Of a stretch of 48,355 nt of DNA, positions 7,890 to 16,752 are shown in pieces. The stretch lies in NCBI RefSeq assembly GCF_014202295.1, contig NZ_JACHGM010000005.1:1-48355 (forward strand). Direction: 5' to 3'. Within the stretch, counting starts at the first letter, position 1; every line of letters begins with the position of its first letter. Under the pieces are notes generated by a model. It saw only the letters and a program-made list of their open reading frames with translations, was not told the DNA's origin and ran no database searches. The position numbers and the translations under genes were made by a program. The stretch is from Borreliella afzelii. Its GTDB lineage: Bacteria > Spirochaetota > Spirochaetia > Borreliales > Borreliaceae.

Positions 7890-8488
7890 CCTGATGAAAT
7901 TTTTAATAAATAGATTTATTTTATTAGAAAATACTAGAAGCACTTTAAAAAGCAAAATAAAAAATGATAAAGAAAATAAAATACTGTAGAAGTTGGTGAC
8001 ATTGAGGATTATTTAGAAAGATTAAAAAGTTATTTAAAAGAAATTAAAGGATAGCTTGAAAATTCTAAAAAGAAAGAAATAACTTCTAAAGTTATAAAAT
8101 TGGGGTATTTAGCGTAGATTGTCCTAAATACTACTTAATTGATTTATTAATATAAAAAAACAAGAAAATATTATTAAAACATATTATAAAAAAATATGCT
8201 TTTAAAAAAATAAATTTCTATTTAATTAATATAAAAAACTATAAAACTCTTTTTATAAATTACCAATAATTATCACTAAATCATCTTATTTTACCCCATA
8301 TATGTAACACAAAAAGAATTATAAAATATCAATAACATACCTATAAACATTATTTTCTTTAATTTCTCTAAAGTTTTTTAGCTTCCCCATCACTTTCTTA
8401 AAAAGAACTTTTTCATCATTTTATAGTAAAATTTTTCGCAAAAACATATATTTTATTAAATTAATAATAATCTCTTTAAAAGAATTAA
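7890..8488. other. Gene-poor stretch with a small decayed reading frame
   Basis: At 7986-8138 on the plus strand a broken frame reads VEVGDIEDYLERLKSYLKEIKG, stop, LENSKKKEITSKVIKLGYLA, stop, and looks like the tail of a helical protein that I cannot place. The remaining ~350 bases up to the end of the restriction-modification gene show nothing I can support. Confidence 0.4.
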
Positions 8489-11400
8489 CTAAGATTGAAT
8501 TGTTGAGTTAAGTTTATTTATTCTTAAATAATTCTCATATCCTTTTATTAAAGACAAAATATAGTCTTCTCCTTTTTTATTTTTTAGTACCTTAAAATCA
8601 TTAAGCAAAACCATAAAATCTTCTTTGGTAAGTGAATAAAGACTGGCTACAATAAAATTGTTTTCATTTTCTTTTTCTTTAAAAAATTCATCTTTGGTAT
8701 CTAGATTTAAGATTTTATCAACTTCTTCTTTACTAAACTTAAAATGTTCCAAGTAAAGTAAATATTTAAAGTTCCCCAGATCATTTTTAGCTATTAGCAA
8801 GGAAGTATTTTTTATTAAAGTTAAGTATAGCGGATTAGCTAGAATTTCATCTTTTTCGGGCTGGGGCATTGGACATTGATAAAGGCATGACTTTAGCACA
8901 TTTGAATCAACAAATCTTCTTAGCAAAAAATCAAATGCTAATGAATTAAAAATAGATATAATAAATAATTTCTTATAAATAGATATTGGTGTTTTCTCAT
9001 AATTTATATACATTGAATTTACACAATAACAATTTTTAGGAGACAAAGTACTAATCATAGTTCTTTCATCTGTGTTTCTTGCAATTGCTCTATAGAATAC
9101 TCTTTTAGTTTGATGCCGATCGTCTTTAGCTAATATTTTTTCTAAATCTTCTTTATCTATCCAGAAAAACTTAGAACTTTCTTTTGCATCCTTATTTTCA
9201 AAAAATCTTGAATTAAACTGATGAATATTAGCTCCACAATAAAGAAATATAAAGTTTTCATTATCATATTCTTTTAATAAAGATTTACGATTCTTAATAC
9301 TTGGGTCTAAGCCTTTTTTAAAATCGATATATTCTTCACTAAGAATACCAAATTGGATAAACATTTTGTTAATCAAACTAAATTCTTTATTTTTTTTAAA
9401 TTCTATTATTGATTCTTGAATAGGAGATAGTTTTTTAATTTGGTCTATATCTAATTCAATTCCTTTATAAGGATCTTCTTTATTGTCTTTTAAATCTCTA
9501 GTTATTTCTTTTAAAATATTATCACTGCTCTGGATCATAAATTTTGCTTTAAAAATAGATGTGGGGGATTTGGTATTACTTAGTTGAAATATTACAAATT
9601 TAAAAAGCGATACTACATCTTTAAATCTCTTTTGATTTTGAAATTGATAAATATAATTAAGTTTATAGTTAGTAAATATATGCTTTCTTAGCAATCTAGA
9701 ACTAGATTCACTCCAAAGAGCTGAAGGGGTTAGATAAGTTAAATTGCCCCCTGGTTTTATTAGCTTTAAATTAAATCTAATAAAGTATCTAAAAAGATTC
9801 GGATCACCACCACTAGAAAAGTCTTTAAAATCACTTTTATAAATATTATTAATAGTACTTATACTATTTTTTTCTTCATTGTATTCAATCTTCAAAGGAT
9901 GTGTGTCTTTACTAAGTATTTCTTGCTTTATTTTATTTTGGTCTTTTATGCTTAGTTTTCTGTAATTAGGAATGTGTTTTGAGAAAAATTCAGATTCATC
10001 AAACTTGGTTTTCTCCCATGGAGGATTTCCAATTACAATATCAAAGCCTTCCTCAATATCTGGGAACTCAATTCCATAGTGAAAAAATTTATAATAGCTA
10101 CTTACTTTTCTAATTTTTTCTATTTTTTCTTTATCTTCGCTAGAAGTTTTATTGCCCAAAATATTTTCAATTAAACTAATTACAGCTGTAATATCACTAA
10201 ATTCTATTTTTAAAGATTTGTCAAAAGATAAAGAATAAAGTTTGATTAAAGAAAATATTATTCTTAAATACTCTGTATCTTCACTTTCCTCATATTCTTT
10301 GTATATCTTTTTGGATTTTTCTATATCTTCTTTAGTAGTATCGTTAATACTTTTAATTTTTTGATAGCTATCTTCTAAAATAGTTGTAATTTCTTTAATT
10401 CTCTCTTTAAATAACGAAAATCCACTTTCAAATTTCTTTTTTGTAATATCAAAAAATTCATCCTTGGTATATCCTAGCAGGGCATTTCCTACTTTTATGT
10501 GATGTTCAATAAAGCTTAGTGGTGTTCCAAAAATAAAGGTATTAATCCATAAGCTTAGCATAGTAATTTCAACCGAAATAGGATTAATATCAACACCATA
10601 AATACACTTCTTTAATAGCATCCTTTTAAGTACCAATTCTTTACTTATACTATCTTGAACGTCGTATTCTTCACTTTCTTTAAGAATAGCTCTATATTCT
10701 TTATCAAGCTCTTTTTTTACATCTTCAAATTTATCTAGCTCGTACCATACTTTTTCTGTTAAGTAATCTAAACAAGAAATTAAAAAATGCCCTGATCCAC
10801 AAGAATTATCAATGATTTTTATATCTAAAGGGGACTTAGTTTTAAGCTGTTCTTCAATTGATGATATGACCATAAAGTCAGTTAAGTCATCCGGGGTATA
10901 ATATGCTCCGCTTTTCTTTCTATCAAGCGATCTAGATGTAAGATAAATATTGCCTTTATAGTATGTAGCAACTTTGTTTACTTGCTTATTTTCAAGCTCT
11001 TCTTCAGTACGAATGAGATAAACCCCGTCTTCAACAATACGATGAACAGTAGTATCTGCAATTCTTAGGTCATATTCAAGTAGAGTCTCGTACAATTCTC
11101 CAAAACTTTTAGGATCTAGCTTTGAATACTCTACAAATTTTTCATCTTTAATATTTTTTTCTTCAAAGAAAAGTATTTTAACCAGTATTTCTTCAAGCTC
11201 ACTAATACTTAGTAAACTTTCATTATTTAAATATTTAACCTTGTCTTCTGCAAATAATCCTCCATTAAATATAGGAAACTTTATTGCATCACTTCCTTTA
11301 TCAAGTAAATTAAAAATTGTTATTATTTTTTTATATCCTAATTTATTTTTTGTATTTTCATCATAAAAAAAATATCTAAAAGATATAGAAGACCTGTATA

Positions 11401-12325
11401 GCTTATTTTCTTCTAATATTTTCTTAAAAATTTCGTTATCTTCAATATATGCAATAAAAAATATTCTTAAAATAAAAATAATTGATTCTTCAAGAATGCT
11501 AGCTAAAATATGTTGGGTAATTTCCTTGTCTGATACTTTAAATTCTTTGTCATATATATTTTTTGCAATTTTAAATATTACAGAGTCGTCAGGCTTCTCA
11601 TAAAGTATCTCTCTAAGAGTTTTTTGAATTATCTCTTTTTCTTTAGATATTTGTTCTTTTTCAATCTCTATTACATTGCTTGTCTTTAGGTATCTTTCTT
11701 TTCTTATAAGGTAGATGAATAAAACAAACCATTCTTGTTCTTTGTATTCTTCTTTTTCTTCAACTTTAGAAAAATCAAATTCAATATATCTTTTTTCTCC
11801 ATAAAGGACTTTAGATTTGTCATATAATCTCCACACTTTTCCATTTGAAAGCATCCCATAATGTTTTTGATATTGATTTAGATATCTATATAGCTGATCT
11901 TCTGCTTCTTTTACTTTATCTTTAGTATTAAAACTAAATGATGGACGCTTAACTTCTACTATAAGTAAGATATCTTCGGCTGGAATAGGCTCATTATTTT
12001 TTTTAGCTTCTTCTAATTTATTATTAAAATCTACTTTGTCTTTATCATTTTCGAAAAGTAGTATATCTACTCTAGAATCCACTCCTTCTATTTGCCCACC
12101 TTTTTGTTGTTCTACTGAATAATTTAGTTTTTCAAATATAGATCTTAATAAAGCCTCTATATTTGCTTCTGTTGAATTATCATCTATTGAAGAAAGTTTA
12201 TTTTTTATAAGAATAAAAAAGTCTTTTAGTTTATTAATATTCTCTTTTTTAATAAAATCTTCTGATAGTTCTTTATAAAGAGATATATTTGGATCATTTG
12301 TTTTTACAATGTTATTAGTTTTCAT
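8489..12325 (-). CDS. Type IIG restriction-modification enzyme (fused nuclease, adenine methyltransferase, recognition domain)
   Basis: This 1278-residue single-chain enzyme should both cut foreign DNA and methylate adenine at its target. The N-terminal nuclease has a PD-(D/E)XK core: Asp87 in RVDILLF, Glu124-Val-Lys126 in LIVEVKR, and Gln144 in EDQLYRYL. The methyltransferase has GAYYTP (473-478), motif I DNSCGSGHF (506-514) that binds S-adenosylmethionine, and catalytic motif IV NPPW (767-770), typical of N6-adenine enzymes. The C-terminal part has the type IIG recognition-region signature AIARNTDERTM (1080-1090). Length and domain order match Borrelia BBE02, BBH09 and BBQ67, which limit transformation. 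The target sequence cannot be read. All catalytic motifs are intact. Confidence 0.93.
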   Translation of the reverse strand: MKTNNIVKTNDPNISLYKELSEDFIKKENINKLKDFFILIKNKLSSIDDNSTEANIEALLRSIFEKLNYSVEQQKGGQIEGVDSRVDILLFENDKDKVDFNNKLEEAKKNNEPIPAEDILLIVEVKRPSFSFNTKDKVKEAEDQLYRYLNQYQKHYGMLSNGKVWRLYDKSKVLYGEKRYIEFDFSKVEEKEEYKEQEWFVLFIYLIRKERYLKTSNVIEIEKEQISKEKEIIQKTLREILYEKPDDSVIFKIAKNIYDKEFKVSDKEITQHILASILEESIIFILRIFFIAYIEDNEIFKKILEENKLYRSSISFRYFFYDENTKNKLGYKKIITIFNLLDKGSDAIKFPIFNGGLFAEDKVKYLNNESLLSISELEEILVKILFFEEKNIKDEKFVEYSKLDPKSFGELYETLLEYDLRIADTTVHRIVEDGVYLIRTEEELENKQVNKVATYYKGNIYLTSRSLDRKKSGAYYTPDDLTDFMVISSIEEQLKTKSPLDIKIIDNSCGSGHFLISCLDYLTEKVWYELDKFEDVKKELDKEYRAILKESEEYDVQDSISKELVLKRMLLKKCIYGVDINPISVEITMLSLWINTFIFGTPLSFIEHHIKVGNALLGYTKDEFFDITKKKFESGFSLFKERIKEITTILEDSYQKIKSINDTTKEDIEKSKKIYKEYEESEDTEYLRIIFSLIKLYSLSFDKSLKIEFSDITAVISLIENILGNKTSSEDKEKIEKIRKVSSYYKFFHYGIEFPDIEEGFDIVIGNPPWEKTKFDESEFFSKHIPNYRKLSIKDQNKIKQEILSKDTHPLKIEYNEEKNSISTINNIYKSDFKDFSSGGDPNLFRYFIRFNLKLIKPGGNLTYLTPSALWSESSSRLLRKHIFTNYKLNYIYQFQNQKRFKDVVSLFKFVIFQLSNTKSPTSIFKAKFMIQSSDNILKEITRDLKDNKEDPYKGIELDIDQIKKLSPIQESIIEFKKNKEFSLINKMFIQFGILSEEYIDFKKGLDPSIKNRKSLLKEYDNENFIFLYCGANIHQFNSRFFENKDAKESSKFFWIDKEDLEKILAKDDRHQTKRVFYRAIARNTDERTMISTLSPKNCYCVNSMYINYEKTPISIYKKLFIISIFNSLAFDFLLRRFVDSNVLKSCLYQCPMPQPEKDEILANPLYLTLIKNTSLLIAKNDLGNFKYLLYLEHFKFSKEEVDKILNLDTKDEFFKEKENENNFIVASLYSLTKEDFMVLLNDFKVLKNKKGEDYILSLIKGYENYLRINKLNSTIQS

Positions 12326-12445
12326 TATTTATGCCTACAATAACTACAATGCCTATAAAACCCATTTATGTTATTTATAAATCTTTTTTAGCTATTCTTA
12401 ATACTCATAATATGTTCTAGGATTACCTTTTTTAACTTTAAAAGT

Positions 12446-12676
12446 CTAATCTTTAGGCAAATCGACCAAAGTTTGTTTTAATATTTGTTTAACTGTAAAT
12501 ACTTTATTTCTAGAATAAGATTGTTCAAATCTATTTCTGGCTTTTTCTCCATATTTATCAGCGTAATCGATTTTATACAAGCCTAATTTTATTAAATAAT
12601 CAAAATTTTGATATAGATAACAATCTATAAGATAATTTATAACCTCAAGCTTTATGAATATAACTAAAGTTATCAA
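12446..12676 (-). CDS. Small hypothetical ORF (76 aa), possibly a truncated gene
   Basis: The frame opens at TTG (12676) with no ribosome-binding site and stays open a few codons further upstream without an ATG, so the N-terminus is probably missing. The product (IKLEVINYLIDCYLYQNFDYLIKLGLYKIDYADKYGEKARNRFEQSYSRNKVFTVKQIL...) has balanced, protein-like composition and conserved-looking aromatic and charged residues. I do not recognise it. It lies just upstream of, and in the same direction as, the restriction-modification gene. Confidence 0.4.
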   Translation of the reverse strand: MITLVIFIKLEVINYLIDCYLYQNFDYLIKLGLYKIDYADKYGEKARNRFEQSYSRNKVFTVKQILKQTLVDLPKD

Positions 12677-12747
12677 TTTATTTTGTATAACACACTCATA
12701 ACATCACGAACATATAAAAACCACTTTTTTCCTTAATCCTAATTTTT

Positions 12748-12945
12748 TTAAACAACCTCTAATTTATGAAGCATAGGCAAAAAAGGGCTTCTATCCTTTT
12801 CATTTTTAAAATTATAATTATCTAATCTTTTGTTAATTTTTTCTTTAGAAGAATCTTGTTCATAATTATCCTCTCCTAAAATTAAAAAATAAACCAAAGT
12901 TCTTGATTTACAACTCTTTAACAAGTAGCGAGGGGATCCCCCCAA
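12748..12945 (-). pseudogene. Possible remnant ORF (65 codons)
   Basis: The frame starts at TTG within a G-rich patch that contains the palindrome GGGGATCCCC (12932-12941), and no ribosome-binding site is visible. The second half (EDNYEQDSSKEKINKRLDNYNFKNEKDRSPFLPMLHKLEVV) looks like the end of a Borrelia protein, so this may be the tail of a lost gene. It may equally be chance. Confidence 0.3.
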
Positions 12946-13136
12946 TAATCCTAAATATTTACTAAAAAATGAAAATGGGCTTAATAAACACTAAAGAAAA
13001 CTGCCCAAAAAACAACAAGATTCTATTAATAGAATTAATCTAGATTAAGAGTTATTAAGCTGCATAAGAAAATTTCAAATCAAAGAAAAGACTTTTTACA
13101 TAAATTATCTTATTACTTTACAGCTAAATAATATAA

Positions 13137-13521
13137 AAACATAGTAATAAAAAACTTATCAATTCAAAGTATATAAAAAGGATATTTAGAGAAAGTATTA
13201 ATGATTTAAAACGATATGGATTTGTAATACAATTATCATATAAATCAGAGCAGCTGAGATCCTCTTTTCATAAAGTAGATAGATATTTCCCATCAAATAA
13301 ACTATGTAACAATTATGATATTAAAAATACAACTCTAAAATTAAATAATACTAGATGGACTTATAGTAGTTTAGGCACGACTCATGCTAGAGATATAAAT
13401 GAATGCAACTCTAAATCTTAAGGCTTATTACTATAAAGAAATAAAAACTACGGCAGAAACTGCCCGAAGCAAAACCCTCGTGGATCATACCCCAGTAGAT
13501 ATCCGTTCTTATAGAACCTAA
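13137..13521 (+). pseudogene. Dead TnpB-like gene (IS200/IS605 family) C-terminal fragment
   Basis: The translation SYKSEQLRSSFHKVDRYFPSNKLCNNYDIKN...RWTYSSLGTTHARDINECN lines up with the TnpB C-terminus, where the usual pattern is vd-r-fPSsk-CS-CG ... W-C--CG--HDRDiNA. Of the four zinc-ribbon cysteines only the first remains (the others read Tyr, Ser/Tyr and Leu). A frame change near 13420 leads into KTTAETARSKTLVDHTPVD, the typical TnpB tail, ending at 13521. The N-terminal two-thirds is missing. It marks an old insertion sequence directly upstream of the replication operon. Confidence 0.8.
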
Positions 13522-13591
13522 AAAGGAATTATAGGATGAAACAAAAAACTCTTTCTATAATCTTTGATTTAAAAAAATCATACTTCATGGG

Positions 13592-13621
13592 TTGAAATTA
13601 ATCAAATATTTTGATTATAAT
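13592..13621 (+). promoter_or_regulatory. Sigma-70-type promoter of the replication/partition operon
   Basis: TTGAAA (13592-13597) and TATAAT (13616-13621) are separated by 18 bases. The predicted start of transcription is ~35-40 bases before the first ATG (13665). This is the best -35/-10 pair I can see on the plasmid. Confidence 0.7.
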
Positions 13622-13664
13622 AAAGTTATTGCTAATAAAAATACACTGAAAATGGAGATTAAAA

Positions 13665-14582
13665 ATGAAATCAGTTATATCTAGCCATGACCACCAAACC
13701 TATAAAAACAAACTACTTAGTAAAGTCTGCAGACTGAAAAAAATTATTTCGGTTATTATTTACTTAAATAAAGAGTTTGAAAAAAAACACAGCATCTTAA
13801 TTAATAAAGAACACTTTACTTACGAAAAAGTAAAAGAGCTTCGAGTTCATCATCAAGGAGATATACTTCGAGTACTAAACTCAAATATACATAAAGAAAA
13901 TAAAAAAGAAACCACAATTAATACTCTAAGAATAGATTTAAGATTTTTAGTTAAACTGAAAGCATTAGAAAAAAGAATACTAACATTTTCAAATAACTTT
14001 GGAGAATTTAAAGGAAAGCTTTGTATATATAAAGTATCACCCATTGCACATAAATTGATTGATGTATATTTTAGCAGCACTAAATCAGACTTAATTAAGA
14101 AAGTAAAGGAAGAAAAAGATGATTTAGCAGAAAAAAAAGGATATTTCAAAACTGAAAATATCACTGAAAATATCACTGTATATAATAAACAATATATAAA
14201 TATATATAATAAGAATTCTATAGAAAAATCTTTCTTTAAAAGAATTAAATCAATAACTTCTAAAACTAAAAATCCAATTAAAACACTAAAAAATACTTTA
14301 TTAAACTATAAAGATTTTAAAAATTATCTAAAATATGATTATGAGGTAAAAGATATTAAAGAATTTTTTTTATCTAAACTAAATCTTTATAAACATAAAA
14401 TTCATTTTATGAGAAAAACTGCACCTTATAAAACCGATTTCTACATTATTGCAGGAGAATTTAAAGACACTTATGTTACTAAATGGAAAGAAAATAAAAT
14501 AAATAACTTTTCAGGACATGCAAGTATAATAGCTAATAATATTTTAACCAATATTTTGACAAAAGGATTAAAATTTGAGTAG
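13665..14582 (+). CDS. Borrelia plasmid replication protein, family 57/62 (Borrelia orf-A type)
   Basis: This 305-residue basic protein is the first gene of the four-gene maintenance operon that every Borrelia plasmid carries in some form. Family 57/62 members are thought to be the replication initiators and are needed for autonomous replication. By eye it has a helical, DNA-binding-like N-terminal half (YKNKLLSKVCRLKKIISVIIYL...LRVHHQGDILRVLN...LRIDLRFLVKLKALEKRILTF), a very Lys/Asn-rich linker (~140-200), and a conserved C-terminal part (KDIKEFFLSKLNLYKHKIHFMRKTAPYKTDFYIIAGEF). The start has TGGAGA about 8 bases upstream. It overlaps the next gene by 8 bases, which suggests translational coupling. 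Assignment rests on operon position plus appearance. Confidence 0.85.
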   Translation: MKSVISSHDHQTYKNKLLSKVCRLKKIISVIIYLNKEFEKKHSILINKEHFTYEKVKELRVHHQGDILRVLNSNIHKENKKETTINTLRIDLRFLVKLKALEKRILTFSNNFGEFKGKLCIYKVSPIAHKLIDVYFSSTKSDLIKKVKEEKDDLAEKKGYFKTENITENITVYNKQYINIYNKNSIEKSFFKRIKSITSKTKNPIKTLKNTLLNYKDFKNYLKYDYEVKDIKEFFLSKLNLYKHKIHFMRKTAPYKTDFYIIAGEFKDTYVTKWKENKINNFSGHASIIANNILTNILTKGLKFE

Positions 14583-15141
14583 ATTACTTGAAAAACTAAA
14601 ACAAAAAAAGGCTTTGATAAAGATTAGCAACATTTCAATTAAAAAAGATACCTTTAGTAAAATAGAAGAAATAGACGGCAAAAAAGTATACTACACAAAA
14701 ATATTTAAACATTTAATTGGCTTCAGAATTACTAACAAAGGACAAAGACTTAGACTTGTTTTTCAAGAATTTAATAATCTTAATAAAGATTATTACTTTT
14801 TTAACCTTTTTGCATTAGAAGAAAATGATAAATTTTTAGGAATAAAATATGGATGGGATCGTCTTAAAAAACCTTTATTTCTTAAAAAAGAAAATAATAA
14901 AATTTATGCAATAAAAAAACTATATCACATAGAGTTTAGGTTTAAAAAAGGATCTATTAAGTCCTATATATTGTCTTTAAGAACTTTGTTAAGAAAAAAA
15001 GAAAAAGAAGCCACCGAGTACTATCAGTTTACGTTAAATCATTTAGAAAAAATGGAAAGCAAGGTATATAGGTTTTACAATAAAAAATTACCAGACGGAG
15101 GAATTTTAAAAAAATGGATATTAAAAAATCAGATATCATAA
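14575..15141 (+). CDS. Plasmid maintenance protein, family 50 (DUF226)
   Basis: The 188-residue protein is the second gene of the partition cluster, where family 50 proteins occur; their exact biochemical role is not established. It starts at TTG (14575), inside the last codons of the previous gene, with AAAGGA ~7 bases upstream. Characteristic stretches are FKHLIGFRITNKGQRLRLVFQ, FFNLFALEENDKFLGIKYGWDR and the C-terminal MESKVYRFYNKKLPDGGILKKW. It overlaps the downstream parA-type gene by 28 bases, so the three genes are tightly coupled. Confidence 0.85.
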   Translation: MSRLLEKLKQKKALIKISNISIKKDTFSKIEEIDGKKVYYTKIFKHLIGFRITNKGQRLRLVFQEFNNLNKDYYFFNLFALEENDKFLGIKYGWDRLKKPLFLKKENNKIYAIKKLYHIEFRFKKGSIKSYILSLRTLLRKKEKEATEYYQFTLNHLEKMESKVYRFYNKKLPDGGILKKWILKNQIS

Positions 15142-15869
15142 CAATGGCTTCAATCAAGGGGGGAGTTGGAAAAAGTGCACTTTCTATACTTTTTTCTTAT
15201 GTTTTAAAAGAATTGGGGAAAAAAGTACTATTAATTGATTTGGATCCACAAAATTCTTTAACTTCCTATTTTAATAGGTATATTTCAAATATTGAAAAAT
15301 ACAATTCCTACAGCATGTTAAAAGGGGATTTCCATTTTAATGAATGCATTTATAAAATTGATGATTATATATCTATAATTCCCTCTCATCCCATTTTAGG
15401 AAAATTTAATTCAGAAGCCATTGATTATAAAGAAATTATTTTAGAACATCATTTAAATGAAAATATTCAAAATTATAATTTTGATTATGTTTTATTAGAT
15501 ACTCCCCCCAGTTTAGATTTTCTTTTAAAGAATGCCTTAAATGTTACGGATTATATTGTAATTCCAGTTCAGGTAGAAATATGGTCAATAGAAAGTTTTA
15601 CTATTTTGATTAATGCAGTTAATGATATTATAAAATTTAGGAAGAAAATATACAATATTTCTATTGTAGAGAACCAGTTTATAAAAAATAGAAAAACGAT
15701 AAAAGAGGTGGAGGATTTGCTTTATAAAGAATATAAAGAATATATCAAGGGCAAGATACATTTTTCAAATAGCATAAAAGTTCTTATAAACGGGCGGTTA
15801 GAACCCTCTACAAAAGAAATGTATCATAAAGAAATAAAAGATACTTTAAAAAATATTTTTTCTTTATAG
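15114..15869 (+). CDS. parA: ParA-type partition ATPase, family 32
   Basis: This is the Walker-type ATPase that should segregate the plasmid. The deviant Walker A motif is KGGVGKS (residues 15-21, signature Lys15 and catalytic Lys20), the A' motif is LIDLDPQNS (Asp42, Asp44), and Walker B is VLLDTPPS (Asp129). At 251 residues it is a small ParA without an N-terminal DNA-binding domain. A GGAGG lies ~12 bases before the ATG. Family 32 sequences define Borrelia plasmid compatibility types, so this protein would type the plasmid. Its own tail overlaps nothing; a palindromic site lies 39 bases downstream. Confidence 0.95.
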   Translation: MDIKKSDIITMASIKGGVGKSALSILFSYVLKELGKKVLLIDLDPQNSLTSYFNRYISNIEKYNSYSMLKGDFHFNECIYKIDDYISIIPSHPILGKFNSEAIDYKEIILEHHLNENIQNYNFDYVLLDTPPSLDFLLKNALNVTDYIVIPVQVEIWSIESFTILINAVNDIIKFRKKIYNISIVENQFIKNRKTIKEVEDLLYKEYKEYIKGKIHFSNSIKVLINGRLEPSTKEMYHKEIKDTLKNIFSL

Positions 15870-15908
15870 TTAACAAAAATGCTAGTTATAATATTACTTA
15901 TCTAGAGT

Positions 15909-15924
15909 TGTCCGATATCGGACA
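15909..15924. promoter_or_regulatory. Palindrome TGTCCGATATCGGACA in the partition operon
   Basis: This perfect 16-base palindrome sits in the 95-base gap between the parA-type gene and the family 49 gene. It is 17 bases downstream of a TATAAT (15887-15892) and 41 bases before the next start codon. GC-rich and isolated, it is a good candidate for the binding site of the family 49 (or 50) protein, acting as centromere-like site or operator. This is inference from position and symmetry. Confidence 0.55.
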
Positions 15925-15964
15925 TGTAATTTAATCAAAAATTACCTAAAAATAGGAGAGAAGA

Positions 15965-16594
15965 ATGGGGAAAAAAGAAAATAAAAAGCAAGTAACTTTA
16001 TATAAAAGGGTTGAAATTCCTACAGGAGAAGAATTAAATTTAGATAATAATCAAGATGAAGAATTGATAAATTACAATAAACTAAAGGAACAGTTGAAAT
16101 TAAATTTGAAATCCGATATTAATAATAAAATTCAAAGAATGAGGATTCTATATGAAATTAAACAAAAAGAACTTTATAAATATGATGGTTTTAAAAGTTT
16201 TAAACAGTTTATAAGGTCTTATGTAATTGCTAGAAGCCAAGCATATATGTATTTGAAAATTTATGAGAAAGTTTTAGAAGGGACTATTTCGATTGAAAAA
16301 GTTAAAGAAATAGGTTTTGTAGCTACATATAAAAATATATTAAAGAACAATTCTTTATATGTATATAAAGAAAATATGATTAAAGAAAATGCAGAAGAAG
16401 ATGATAATAGTCAAAATATACCTATTCGAATTTTAATGAAAGATAAAGAAGTTTATGATTTTTGCAAAAAAGATACCAAAAGAATATATTTTATTCTAGA
16501 GAGGCTGATTAAAGATAAAAAAAATATCTTGTCAGATCTTATTATTGATTATGAAAATCATAGAAAAGATAAAAAGAAAAAAGTTAACTCTTGA
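15965..16594 (+). CDS. Plasmid partition protein, family 49 (ParB-like role)
   Basis: The 209-residue protein is the fourth member of the maintenance cluster. It has a charged N-terminus (VTLYKRVEIPTGEELNLDNNQDEELINYNKLKEQL). A helical middle with 'YDGFKSFKQFIRSYVIARSQAYMYLKIYEKVLEGTISIEKVKEIGF' resembles a helix-turn-helix DNA-binding segment (~80-120), as expected for a protein that binds the plasmid's partition site. The ribosome-binding site AGGAGAG is strong. It probably works with the ParA-type ATPase and may bind the palindrome just upstream of its own gene. Confidence 0.85.
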   Translation: MGKKENKKQVTLYKRVEIPTGEELNLDNNQDEELINYNKLKEQLKLNLKSDINNKIQRMRILYEIKQKELYKYDGFKSFKQFIRSYVIARSQAYMYLKIYEKVLEGTISIEKVKEIGFVATYKNILKNNSLYVYKENMIKENAEEDDNSQNIPIRILMKDKEVYDFCKKDTKRIYFILERLIKDKKNILSDLIIDYENHRKDKKKKVNS

Positions 16595-16670
16595 TTATTA
16601 TTATATAATATACTATTATCAAATTAGGTTAGAGAACTTTTCTCTCTCCGTTTTCAGTAGTAAAATATTT

Positions 16671-16689
16671 GCCCATAGGGGCTTTTTTT
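16671..16689 (+). terminator. Terminator after the partition operon
   Basis: GCCC-ATAG-GGGC forms a short GC stem followed directly by seven T residues, 77 bases downstream of the family 49 stop codon. An additional small inverted repeat (AGAGAA-CTT-TTCTCT) lies just before it. The T-run supports termination of plus-strand transcripts before bdr. Confidence 0.65.
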
Positions 16690-16709
16690 GTGCCTGCTAA
16701 TTCTATATG

Positions 16710-16746
16710 AACTACTATTTCTAAATTTCCTAAATAAGAGTATAAT
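16710..16746 (+). promoter_or_regulatory. Promoter region of bdr containing the AACTACTATTTCTA motif
   Basis: AACTACTATTTCTA (16710-16723) ends 17 bases before TATAAT (16741-16746), so its TTTCTA falls at the -35 position. TATAAT is only 6 bases from the ATG at 16753, and no GGAG-like site lies between them. Transcription from this -10 would start at about the A of the ATG. Confidence 0.45.
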
Positions 16747-16752
16747 AAACAT

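Noticed and set aside
13853-14176. 107-codon Ser/Phe/Leu-rich minus-strand frame
   Set aside because: Antisense shadow of the family 57/62 replication gene.
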